Shown: piece by piece, positions 1 through 6,496 of the stretch
Layout: every line of letters begins with the position of its first letter
Numbering within the stretch: the first letter of the stretch is position 1
NCBI GenBank assembly: GCA_964596105.1
Contig: CAZQRT010000022.1
Coordinates: forward strand, 1-18,793
DNA: 18,793 nt
Direction of reading: 5' to 3'
Source of the DNA: CAJUOR01 sp964596105
Lineage (GTDB): Bacteria; Bacillota_I; Bacilli_A; Erysipelotrichales; Coprobacillaceae
Program-made: the position numbers and the translations under genes
The notes under the pieces: generated by a model
Database searches by the model: none
Seen by the model: the letters and a program-made list of their open reading frames with translations, nothing else
Told to the model about the DNA's origin: nothing

Positions 1-67
1 TCGTATTATTAAAATAGCACTTTATCTGACAAATATCGTTTCTTAGCTGGTTTAAGGGCTTTTATCT

Positions 68-1249
68 TTAAGCTGTAAGCTTACGCTGGTGAAGGGTGAT
101 GAGGGAGTCGAGAGAGTGGAAGAAAGCGCCGATTTTGGTTTGTTCAGCTTTACTGGGAACATCAACAAGCAACTCTTTCACAACCATAGCGGACAAATTC
201 CCTTGACCACCCTGTAAGTAAGTATCGACAATAACCTGCTTTTTGTTTCGAAGCCATTGCATGAGGTACTCGGCATCATAAGATTGTTTCGGTATAATTG
301 CCAAAATTGCTTGATTTATTGCGCCTTTCAGCTTTGCACGGCTTACTTCACCGCTTGTAGCCCCATATAAAGCATATAATATATCGCCTTCCTCAACCAT
401 TGTGGCCGAGGAGTGTTTAAAGCCCTCTTCGGTAATAAACAGTTCCGTCTTTTCTGACGAAATCTCTCCTGATCTTATAAAGGGAATCGTTCCTCCATAA
501 TATTCACGGTTTTTTACTGAAGGAGTGCCTCCTGAATACGAAGAAGTTATCTCTCCCAGCTTTTGTTGTTCCCAAGGATCAGTAAATCCATTGAATCTAA
601 TTTCAGGAACATCCGCACCATCCTTCGGGAACATTTTTTCAAGCATAGACTTTTTTACATTTACTAATTTGTCAACTTTTCCCTGATGAAGGGTTATAAG
701 ATTATCGAGAGATTGGAAAAAGGCTCCTATTGTTCTTTGTTCAGCCGTTGACGGAACGAATACTACTTGGTTATCCAAATCGCTTTTATTCAGGTTCCCT
801 ATTGCACCATTTCCTCCGGCAACATATATCGAAATAAAGTCTGTGTACCAAGGCGTACTCATAAGTGCATTTACAAAATTAGGATCTTTTGCTTGCGCAA
901 GAAGCATAAAACCTCCAGGGACAGAGGAATTGTCTAATACTCCTTTGATTATTGCGTGCTTTCCTACCAATCGTGAAGAGCCATTCGCAGAGGTAATGAG
1001 TATGTCTCCGTTACGAGCAAATGGAATATTGACTGCATCTGCTTTTACAAATATATCGTCTTCTTTGATAGTAAACTGGTCTTCATCTATATTAGAAGAA
1101 CGCAAAACTCTTATACCTTGCGAATAAATATCCGAGGGGGAATAGGTTAAACCCCTTTGAGTATCAGCAATATCACTAAATTTTCTCTCTTCCCAGGGTG
1201 CAGTATAGCCCCTAAATCTGATCCTTGGTATCAGGTTTTTATCAGCCAT
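68..1249 (-). CDS. hsdS: Type I restriction-modification specificity subunit (HsdS)
   Basis: HsdS is the DNA-recognition subunit of type I restriction-modification enzymes and works in a complex with HsdM (and HsdR). The 393-residue product shows the family's duplicated layout. Half one starts with PRIRFRGYTAPWEERK (about 8-23) and ends with AEQRTIGAFFQSLDNLITLHQ (169-189). The central spacer KLVNVKKSMLEKMFP follows at about 194-208. Half two starts with PEIRFNGFTDPWEQQK (215-230) and ends with AEQTKIGAFFHSLDSLITLHQ (368-388). The two target-recognition domains between these repeats are unlike each other, as expected for a bipartite target. I chose ATG at 1249 because GGAGG lies 8 bases before it; a longer frame to 1318 would run through the upstream hairpin and has no ribosome binding site. 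The protein stops 5 residues after the second LITLHQ, so the helical tail seen after the first repeat is missing. No hsdM, hsdR or recombinase lies in the window. The gene is visibly AT-richer than its neighbours. Confidence 0.9.
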   Translation of the reverse strand: MADKNLIPRIRFRGYTAPWEERKFSDIADTQRGLTYSPSDIYSQGIRVLRSSNIDEDQFTIKEDDIFVKADAVNIPFARNGDILITSANGSSRLVGKHAIIKGVLDNSSVPGGFMLLAQAKDPNFVNALMSTPWYTDFISIYVAGGNGAIGNLNKSDLDNQVVFVPSTAEQRTIGAFFQSLDNLITLHQGKVDKLVNVKKSMLEKMFPKDGADVPEIRFNGFTDPWEQQKLGEITSSYSGGTPSVKNREYYGGTIPFIRSGEISSEKTELFITEEGFKHSSATMVEEGDILYALYGATSGEVSRAKLKGAINQAILAIIPKQSYDAEYLMQWLRNKKQVIVDTYLQGGQGNLSAMVVKELLVDVPSKAEQTKIGAFFHSLDSLITLHQRKLTA

Positions 1250-1288
1250 GCTCTGCACCTCCAATCTGCTTTTCTTCTTCTTCTTCTC

Positions 1289-1327
1289 AAAAGAATTTGC
1301 CGCCCGATGCTTTGTCACATCAGGCGG
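1289..1327 (-). terminator. Hairpin closing the HD-DJ-1 operon
   Basis: A 10-bp stem with one G-U pair (1300-1309 with 1318-1327) and an 8-base loop starts 8 bases after the DJ-1 stop codon. On the minus strand it is followed by a weak, broken T tract (CAAATTCTTTT). It separates the DJ-1 gene from hsdS. The plus strand also has a T-rich stretch after the stem (TTTATGTTTT), so it may act in both directions. Confidence 0.65.
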
Positions 1328-1335
1328 TTTATGTT

Positions 1336-1887
1336 TTAAGACTTGTCCCTATTATAGTAGTAAATATCCTGCTTAACCTTCTCCGCGTTATCCTTGTCCG
1401 TCAAGGTTTCCAAAACCTCCAGGCCAAAATCAATGGCCGCTGCCGCGGAGCAGGCTGTGATCAGCTTGCCATCCTTCACCACATAGGTTTCATGAAACCT
1501 TCCCCCGAAATCATCATTCAGGGAAGTAAAGCAAGTATAGTCACGGTCCTTCAAATAACCGGCCCGGCCTAAAATAGTCGGGGCGGCGCAGATCGCGGCG
1601 ACATACATATCTTTTGCGAAAGCCTCGGCAATGATCCCCTGGACTTCTTTGCTGGACTCTATGGCGCGCCACTGCGGTCCGCCCGGAAGCAGCAGGCAGT
1701 CATACTCACTGAGATCCAGTTTATCCAGCGGTAAAAGATTCGTGATCGTGATCTCGCTTCTTCCCGTCGCCTGTGTTCCCTTTAAACTGTAAAGATCCAC
1801 AGTGACATTGCCTCTTTTTAAAATATCCAAAGGACATAAAGTTTCGGCCTCTTCAAAGCCGTCCGTGATAATGATACAAACGCGCAT
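1336..1887 (-). CDS. DJ-1/PfpI family protein
   Basis: This is a 183-residue member of the DJ-1/PfpI superfamily, close to the usual length of the DJ-1 subgroup. The N-terminus MRVCIIITDGFEEAE carries the conserved acidic residue (Glu12 or Glu13) that lies next to the reactive cysteine. The nucleophile elbow AAICAAPTILGRAG places the reactive Cys at residue 100, and LLLPGG lies at 65-70. Members are reported as glyoxalases, deglycases, chaperones or proteases, so the substrate cannot be fixed here. The start at 1887 is set by a GGAGGGAGAG ribosome binding site that sits inside the last codons of the upstream HD gene. Only one base separates that gene's TAA from this ATG, so the two are very probably translationally coupled. 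A longer frame up to 1944 would overlap the HD gene and is not needed. Confidence 0.88.
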   Translation of the reverse strand: MRVCIIITDGFEEAETLCPLDILKRGNVTVDLYSLKGTQATGRSEITITNLLPLDKLDLSEYDCLLLPGGPQWRAIESSKEVQGIIAEAFAKDMYVAAICAAPTILGRAGYLKDRDYTCFTSLNDDFGGRFHETYVVKDGKLITACSAAAAIDFGLEVLETLTDKDNAEKVKQDIYYYNRDKS

Positions 1888-1888
1888 A

Positions 1889-2473
1889 TTAACTCTCTCC
1901 CTCCAGTAAATAAGTAGCTTCCATATCGGCGGTGGCCAGGGCAAAAGCGAGCGGAAAACGGCGGAAAGCCTCGCCGACTAAACGATTTTCTTCCGTTCCG
2001 GAAAAACCCATATGATAGCGGATGGCGAAAGCCTCCTCCCGGCTTAAACGCATATAGCCGGAAATGATATAGACGGATTTTTCCCCGTGACCATAGGGAA
2101 TCTCATCCTGATACTGATAACTGGGAACAGTCTGCCACTGCCCGCTGGCGTTTTTGACATTGCGGGTGGATGGCTGATAGGTATTGATCTTACAGACATC
2201 GTGAAGCAGACCGACAATCGCGATCGTCTCCTCGCTGTACTGTAAATGATAGGTTTCCTTCACGCGCGGCCGGTTCAGATAGTCCACGAGACAGTCATAG
2301 ACATTCAGACTGTGCTGCAAAAGCCCGCCGGGACTGCTGAGATGATAGCGCGTGCTGGCCGGAGCGGAAAAAAAGTCAGAATGCCTAGACTGCAGAAACT
2401 CCAGAAATTTCGCCGCTCCCTCCCGCCGGATGTTCGTGTTGTAGATTTCCAAAAACCGTTCCTGGTTTGTCAT
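1889..2473 (-). CDS. HD-domain metal-dependent phosphohydrolase family protein
   Basis: The 194-residue protein carries a complete set of HD-superfamily metal ligands: His54 (LLQHSLNVYDCL), the His91-Asp92 pair (GLLHDVCKI), His129 (GHGEKS), His154 (IRYHMGF) and Asp183 (ATADMEA). This five- to six-ligand pattern fits HD proteins that hydrolyse phosphoesters in nucleotides or nucleic acids. It resembles stand-alone Firmicutes HD hydrolases and the HD part of YhaM-like nucleases, but there is no OB-fold nucleic-acid-binding domain. The substrate is unknown. I preferred ATG at 2473, preceded by AAGGGA at the right distance, over ATG at 2491, which has no ribosome binding site. It is the first gene of an operon with the DJ-1 gene. 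Confidence 0.82.
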   Translation of the reverse strand: MTNQERFLEIYNTNIRREGAAKFLEFLQSRHSDFFSAPASTRYHLSSPGGLLQHSLNVYDCLVDYLNRPRVKETYHLQYSEETIAIVGLLHDVCKINTYQPSTRNVKNASGQWQTVPSYQYQDEIPYGHGEKSVYIISGYMRLSREEAFAIRYHMGFSGTEENRLVGEAFRRFPLAFALATADMEATYLLEGES

Positions 2474-2497
2474 TTTGTATCCCTTCCCCATAATTTC

Positions 2498-2526
2498 ATT
2501 TTACACTCTCACCGCTTATTTTTCAA
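2498..2526 (-). promoter_or_regulatory. Promoter for the HD-DJ-1 operon
   Basis: On the minus strand TTGAAA (2521-2526) and TAAAAT (2498-2503) are 17 bases apart, about 25 bases before the HD gene's start. It is back to back with the plus-strand promoter at 2538-2566; 11 bases separate the two -35 boxes. Confidence 0.6.
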
Positions 2527-2537
2527 TTTAGTTTTCT

Positions 2538-2566
2538 TTGACATTCCTGCCCTTTTTCAATAAAAT
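2538..2566 (+). promoter_or_regulatory. Promoter for the zinc-ribbon/rsmG/noc operon
   Basis: A perfect -35 TTGACA (2538-2543) is followed after 17 bases by TAAAAT (2561-2566). The start codon is at 2588, giving a leader of roughly 15 bases that holds the AGGGATGTGAG ribosome binding site. Confidence 0.8.
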
Positions 2567-2587
2567 ACAGATAAGGGATGTGAGATT

Positions 2588-2935
2588 ATGAAATTTGTGA
2601 ATAAGGTTTCCGATACTTTAAATAAGACCGGTCAGGATATCAAGGCCGCCGCCAACAAGATCGGCGATATTTCCTCCTTGAATGCTGAAAAGGCCAAGCT
2701 GGAAGAGGATATTGCCGAGCGCCTCAGCACGCTGGGACAAACGGTCTACGAAAACCGCGACGAGCATTACCAGGATGTCATTCAGGAAATCGACAGCCTG
2801 AAAGAAAGAATATCAGAAATCAGCTTAAAACTGGATCACTTGAAAGGTGTCGCGAAATGCCCGGTTTGCGGCCAGCCCGTCGCCGAGGGCGATCGCTTTT
2901 GTCCGCATTGTGGAGCGGCGCTGTCTAATGAATAG
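2588..2935 (+). CDS. Coiled-coil protein with C-terminal zinc ribbon
   Basis: This is a 115-residue protein of unknown function. Residues 1-88 are charged and heptad-like (for example NAEKAKLEEDIAERLSTLG and EIDSLKERISEISLKLDHLK), predicting a helical coiled coil. The C-terminus is a zinc ribbon with CPVC (Cys91, Cys94) and CPHCG (Cys105, Cys108). Similar small zinc-ribbon coiled-coil proteins are common and mostly uncharacterised in Firmicutes. There is no signal peptide or membrane segment, so it is probably cytoplasmic. It is the first gene of an operon with rsmG, noc and a lipoprotein gene; only 17 bases separate its stop from rsmG. The start is supported by a strong purine-rich ribosome binding site. 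No function is assigned. Confidence 0.85.
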   Translation: MKFVNKVSDTLNKTGQDIKAAANKIGDISSLNAEKAKLEEDIAERLSTLGQTVYENRDEHYQDVIQEIDSLKERISEISLKLDHLKGVAKCPVCGQPVAEGDRFCPHCGAALSNE

Positions 2936-2952
2936 GCGGCGCTTTTTCTATT

Positions 2953-3645
2953 ATGGCCTGGGACTTTGAAAAGAGCCTTCTCGCTCATAACATCAAGCCC
3001 GATATGGCGCGCTTTGCCCGCTATTATGACATGCTCATGGACTGGAACACGCGCATGAACCTCACGGCTATCACGGAAAAGAAAGACGTCTACTTGAAAC
3101 ACTTTTATGATTCCCTCACGGCGGCTTTTGTTTTTGACTTCAAAGACCAGACCCTGCTCGATGTCGGCGCCGGCGCGGGGTTTCCCTCGCTACCCTTAAA
3201 AATCTGCTTTCCCGATCTGAAAATCGTGATCGCGGAGCCCGTTCAGAAAAAGACCCGCTTTTTAGCCTCCCTGGCCCAGGAGCTCGAGCTCGATATCACC
3301 CTGACTAATCAGCGCGCCGAGGACCTCGCCAAAGACTGCCGGGAGACATTTGATATCGTCACCGCCCGGGCCGTGGCCCCCTTTGAAATCCTCGATGAGC
3401 TGTGTCTGCCACTGGTTAAAGTTAACGGCACCTGGATCGTCTACAAAGGCAGTCGCGGCGATCAGGAGTATGAAAAAGCCAGAGCGGGCATCGCCTTACT
3501 GGGAGGAGAGCTTGCTTTACGTGATGAGTTTTTTCTGGATGATGAGCAAAAGCGCATCAACTACTACATTAAGAAGGTCAAACCAACCCCGCCGGAATAC
3601 CCCAGAGCCTACGCGCGGATCAAAAAACAACCGTTAGGAGCGTGA
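2953..3645 (+). CDS. rsmG: 16S rRNA (guanine-527-N7)-methyltransferase RsmG
   Basis: RsmG (GidB) transfers a methyl group from S-adenosylmethionine to N7 of G527 in 16S rRNA; its loss is known to give low-level streptomycin resistance. The 230-residue length is normal for the family. Visible signatures are WNTRMNLTAI (31-40), the SAM-binding loop LLDVGAGAGFPSLPL (68-82) and the later TARAVAPFEIL block. The ribosome binding site is weak: the start follows the upstream stop by 17 bases with only a GGCGG-like stretch, which suggests dependence on translation of the upstream gene. It is followed at once by noc, an arrangement typical of the region near the replication origin in Firmicutes. Identification is secure. 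Confidence 0.97.
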   Translation: MAWDFEKSLLAHNIKPDMARFARYYDMLMDWNTRMNLTAITEKKDVYLKHFYDSLTAAFVFDFKDQTLLDVGAGAGFPSLPLKICFPDLKIVIAEPVQKKTRFLASLAQELELDITLTNQRAEDLAKDCRETFDIVTARAVAPFEILDELCLPLVKVNGTWIVYKGSRGDQEYEKARAGIALLGGELALRDEFFLDDEQKRINYYIKKVKPTPPEYPRAYARIKKQPLGA

Positions 3646-3649
3646 TATT

Positions 3650-4411
3650 GTGCCCAGATTGCAGGAAATAGATGTCGACGCGATCATCGCCGGACGCTAT
3701 CAGCCGCGCACTACCTTCGACAAGGATGCCTTGCTGGAGCTGTCGCAGTCGATTCGGGAAAACGGCATGATTCAACCCATGGTCGTGCGGCCGGCCCTCA
3801 ACGGCAAATATGAGATTGTCGCCGGTGAGCGGCGTTTTAAAGCGGCCTGCCTGGCCGGCTATACGAAAGTTCCGTGTCTGGTCGGAGAATATGATAATGA
3901 GAAAGCCGCCCAGGTGGCGCTGATTGAAAATATCCAGCGGGAAGACCTCAGCGTGATAGAAGAGGCGGAGGCTTATCAGACCCTTCTGGCGATGACGGAT
4001 TTAACCCAGGCTCAGCTGGCGATGCGGCTTGGCAAAACCCAGTCGGCCATCGCCAATAAACTGCGCCTTCTGCGGCTGCCGGAAAGCACCAAAGAAGCCC
4101 TGCGCTCGCATCAGATCAGCGAGCGTCACGCCCGGGCCCTGCTGAGTCTGGAAAGCGATGAAGAAATCGAGAAGATGACCGGGCGCATCATCAAAGACAG
4201 GCTGACCGTCCGGCAGACTGAGGAGAGAGTGAAAAAAAAGAAGCCGAAGGGGAAAACCCGGGTGATGACGCAAAATGTCCGGATCGCTTTAAACACGATC
4301 CGGCAGGCGGTGAAGATGGTTGTGCAAAGCGGGATTGATGTCGAGATGAAGGAGGAGGACGGCGATCAGGATTATACGATTGTTTTAACGATCGCCAAAC
4401 ACAAGAAATGA
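3650..4411 (+). CDS. noc: Nucleoid occlusion protein Noc (ParB family)
   Basis: This 253-residue ParB-family CTPase is expected to bind dispersed chromosomal sites and keep division septa off the nucleoid. The ParB N-terminal motifs are present: QPRTTFD (18-24), GERRFKA (59-65) for CTP binding, and ENIQRE (93-98). The helix-turn-helix reads KTQSAIANKLRLLRLPE followed by ERHARAL. From recalled work on ParB/Noc specificity, Noc has Gln, Lys, Lys and Arg where ParB has Arg, Thr, Ala and Gly. Here the positions are Gln131, Lys137, Arg142 and Arg162, so it is Noc-like rather than Spo0J-like. The start is GTG with TAGGAG 9 bases upstream. The N-terminus begins directly at the ParB core, without the amphipathic membrane-targeting helix of Bacillus Noc. 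The gene overlaps the next by 4 bases (ATGA). Confidence 0.85.
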   Translation: MPRLQEIDVDAIIAGRYQPRTTFDKDALLELSQSIRENGMIQPMVVRPALNGKYEIVAGERRFKAACLAGYTKVPCLVGEYDNEKAAQVALIENIQREDLSVIEEAEAYQTLLAMTDLTQAQLAMRLGKTQSAIANKLRLLRLPESTKEALRSHQISERHARALLSLESDEEIEKMTGRIIKDRLTVRQTEERVKKKKPKGKTRVMTQNVRIALNTIRQAVKMVVQSGIDVEMKEEDGDQDYTIVLTIAKHKK

Positions 4412-4872
4412 AAAAAATAGTTGTTATAGCTTGCGCGTTTTTGCTTTTAACCGCGTGCAGTGAAGACAATACCCCCAAGACCGTGACCTGCCAGGGGAAA
4501 AACGGGGCCGCGGATACCGTTGTCTTTGAAAGTGAAGGGGACAAGATCGTGACCCAGACCATGAATATTGTGTACAGCTTTGAAGATCTGGATATCGATG
4601 AGGAAAAGGCCAAGGATGAAGAGCTCATGGAGAAAGTTCTGAAACGCTTTAAATCCGAATATAAAGACATTACCAAAGGCCTGGACATCAAGATGGATGT
4701 CGATGAGAAAAACAGCCAGATTGTTTTTGAGGTGAAGCTGGATTATACCAAGGCGGACAAGGCGCAGTTAAAAGAAGCGGGCCTGCTCGCGGATGACAAG
4801 GCCGATGTGGTCAGCTTAAAAGAAACCGTCAAAGGTCTGCAGGCTGACAACGCAGATCTCGTATGTGAGTAA
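4408..4872 (+). CDS. Putative lipoprotein, DUF1307/YehR-like
   Basis: The 154-residue protein starts with a lipoprotein signal peptide: MKK, a hydrophobic core, then lipobox LTAC with the acylated Cys at residue 17. It should be exported and anchored to the outer face of the membrane. The mature part is acidic and Lys-rich. Phrases such as KIVTQTMNIVYSFEDL, IKMDVDEKNSQIVFEVKLDYTKAD and the overall length resemble the YehR/DUF1307 lipoproteins, whose role is unknown; this assignment is from memory and moderately certain. Its ATG overlaps the noc stop codon (ATGA), so it is translationally coupled to a chromosome-organisation gene. Only a short hairpin terminator follows. Confidence 0.75.
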   Translation: MKKIVVIACAFLLLTACSEDNTPKTVTCQGKNGAADTVVFESEGDKIVTQTMNIVYSFEDLDIDEEKAKDEELMEKVLKRFKSEYKDITKGLDIKMDVDEKNSQIVFEVKLDYTKADKAQLKEAGLLADDKADVVSLKETVKGLQADNADLVCE

Positions 4873-4874
4873 AG

Positions 4875-4900
4875 GAGCAGGATTTCTGCTCTTTTTATTT
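4875..4900 (+). terminator. Rho-independent terminator of the rsmG/noc operon
   Basis: GAGCAG (4875-4880), a 5-base loop and CTGCTC (4886-4891) are followed by TTTTTATTTT, directly after the lipoprotein stop codon. Confidence 0.85.
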
Positions 4901-4927
4901 TAAAAAAAGACAGGCCTTAGGCCTGTC
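4901..4927 (-). terminator. Rho-independent terminator of the beta-glucosidase gene
   Basis: An 8-bp stem GACAGGCC/GGCCTGTC (4909-4916 with 4920-4927) has a 3-base loop. On the minus strand it is followed by seven T residues. It lies 5 bases after the end of the convergent bgl gene. Confidence 0.88.
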
Positions 4928-4932
4928 CGATT

Positions 4933-6363
4933 TTATAATTCCTCACCGTTGGTTTCGATGACGTGTTTGTACCAGTAGAACGATTTCTTTTTAGCCCTGG
5001 CGAAATCACCCTTGTGGTCATTGGTGTAGTTGACATAGATCAGGCCGTAGCGCTTGTCATATTCGCCGGTGGAGGCTGAAACAATGTCGATCGGGGCCCA
5101 CATCGTGTATCCTAACAGATCCACGCCGTCATAATCCACCGCTTCTTTCATGGCGGCGATATGCGCGGACAGGTAATCGATGCGGTACTGGTCGTCAATG
5201 ACATAATCCTGATGATCGATGACTTTGTCATAAGCGCCGAAGCCGTTCTCGACAATCATCATCGGCAGCTCAAAGCGGTCGTTGAACCAGTTCAGAACCC
5301 ATCTTAAGCCGTCCGGGTCAATCTGCCAGCCCCAGTCGGATGCTTTCAGATACTCATTGCGCACGAAGTCCTCGCCGGAGTAGTCGAAGGTGCGGCCGTA
5401 CCTGCCGGTGTAGCTGGTGGCAAAGCTCATGTAGTAGGAGAAGCCGATGTAATCAACACAGCCTTCGCTTAAGATCTTTTCATCTTCCGGTAAAATGAAC
5501 TTGTCGTAGCCTTTGCGCTCAAATTTCTTAAGCAGATGCTTCGGATAATGGCCGCGGGCGTGAACCTCGACAAACCAGTATTTCTGATGCATCGCCTGCT
5601 GGGCGTTTAAATTATCTTCCGGTTTGCAGGTGGCCGGATAAACCGGGTTCATGCCGATCATGCAGCCGATCATGGCGTCCGGATCAATCTCGTGGCAGGC
5701 TTTGACGGCTAAAGCCGAAGCGACCAGTTCATGATGGGCTGATTTGTACATCATGTATTCCGCGTCGTCGCCCTCTTGTAATAAAACCGCGCCTTCCTGG
5801 GCCAGGTTGTGGGCATTGGCGTCAGCCTGGTTGTTGATCTCGTTGAACGTCATCCAGTACTTAACCTTGCCCTTGTAGCGTTCAAAGCATGTCTTCGCGA
5901 AGCGCACGTAATAATCGATGCAGCGGCGGTCCATAAAGCCGTTGTACTTTTCCGCGAGATGATAAGGCATCTCAAAATGCGAGAGCGTGATAATCGGTTC
6001 AATGCCCAGTTTTTTCATCTCGTCAAACATCTCGTCGTAGAACCTTAAGCCCTCTTCGTTCGGGGTCTCGTCGTCACCGTTCGGATAAATCCTCGTCCAG
6101 GCGATGGAAGTCCGGAAGGCCTTCATGCCCATCTCTGCCATTAAGGCCAGATCTTCTTTGTAACGGTGATAAAAATCGATGCCCTCGTGGTTTGGATAGT
6201 CGTTTCCTTCGATGACGCCTCTCGTGATCTTTCTGGCGACGCCGTTGGATCCGGCGGTCATGACATCAGCGATGCTGACACCTTTGCCGCCTTCCTGCCA
6301 GCCGCCTTCGAGCTGATGGGCCGCTACGGCTCCGCCCCACAAAAAATCTTTTCTGAATCCCAT
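4933..6363 (-). CDS. 6-phospho-beta-glucosidase (glycoside hydrolase family 1)
   Basis: This 476-residue GH1 enzyme should hydrolyse phosphorylated beta-glucosides such as cellobiose-6-phosphate or aryl-beta-glucoside phosphates after PTS import, in the cytoplasm. The N-terminus KDFLWGGAVAAHQLEGGW is the GH1 signature. The acid/base is Glu175 (TFNEINNQ) and the nucleophile is Glu372 (IVENGFGAYD). The phosphate-binding trio of 6-phospho-glycosidases is present as Ser431, Lys437 and Tyr439 (SASTGEYDKRYG), which separates it from non-phospho beta-glucosidases. Length is typical. The start has AAAGGAGG upstream. No PTS transporter or antiterminator gene lies beside it. It has its own promoter with a cre site just upstream of the -35 box, so carbon catabolite control by CcpA is likely. 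Confidence 0.95.
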   Translation of the reverse strand: MGFRKDFLWGGAVAAHQLEGGWQEGGKGVSIADVMTAGSNGVARKITRGVIEGNDYPNHEGIDFYHRYKEDLALMAEMGMKAFRTSIAWTRIYPNGDDETPNEEGLRFYDEMFDEMKKLGIEPIITLSHFEMPYHLAEKYNGFMDRRCIDYYVRFAKTCFERYKGKVKYWMTFNEINNQADANAHNLAQEGAVLLQEGDDAEYMMYKSAHHELVASALAVKACHEIDPDAMIGCMIGMNPVYPATCKPEDNLNAQQAMHQKYWFVEVHARGHYPKHLLKKFERKGYDKFILPEDEKILSEGCVDYIGFSYYMSFATSYTGRYGRTFDYSGEDFVRNEYLKASDWGWQIDPDGLRWVLNWFNDRFELPMMIVENGFGAYDKVIDHQDYVIDDQYRIDYLSAHIAAMKEAVDYDGVDLLGYTMWAPIDIVSASTGEYDKRYGLIYVNYTNDHKGDFARAKKKSFYWYKHVIETNGEEL

Positions 6364-6384
6364 GATTAATTCCTCCTTTGTTTT

Positions 6385-6413
6385 ATCATGCTTGATTTTA
6401 TGAAAAATGTCAA
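6385..6413 (-). promoter_or_regulatory. Promoter of the 6-phospho-beta-glucosidase gene
   Basis: On the minus strand a perfect TTGACA (6408-6413) is followed after 17 bases by CATGAT (6385-6390), a 4-of-6 match to the -10 consensus. The start codon is 22 bases further on. Confidence 0.6.
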
Positions 6414-6414
6414 G

Positions 6415-6428
6415 TGTTATCGCTTACA
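6415..6428 (-). promoter_or_regulatory. Catabolite-responsive element (cre) for CcpA
   Basis: The minus strand reads TGTAAGCGATAACA, which matches every position of the consensus TGWAANCGNTNWCA. It ends one base before the -35 box of the bgl promoter and lies between this gene and the divergent DUF3737 remnant. Upstream placement can give activation or repression by CcpA, so the direction of control is not settled. Confidence 0.8.
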
Positions 6429-6440
6429 TTATTGACTGGT

Positions 6441-6469
6441 TTGTAATCAGCTTTCATTTGCGCTATAAT
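6441..6469 (+). promoter_or_regulatory. Relic promoter of the DUF3737 pseudogene
   Basis: TTGTAA (6441-6446) is followed after 17 bases by a perfect TATAAT (6464-6469). A GAGGAGAT ribosome binding site follows near 6496-6503 without a usable start codon. The signals probably survive from the intact gene. Confidence 0.6.
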
Positions 6470-6496
6470 AAAAAAACAGTCTTATAAAATATTGTT

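Noticed and set aside
1250..1318. Longer hsdS N-terminus starting at 1318.
   Set aside because: It would translate the terminator hairpin and a Lys-rich junk stretch, lacks a ribosome binding site, and the start at 1249 has an ideal one.
2908..2945. Direct repeat GCGGCGCT around the end of the zinc-ribbon gene, followed by T residues, considered as a terminator.
   Set aside because: The copies are direct, not inverted, so no stem forms. rsmG starts just after it and is more likely co-transcribed.
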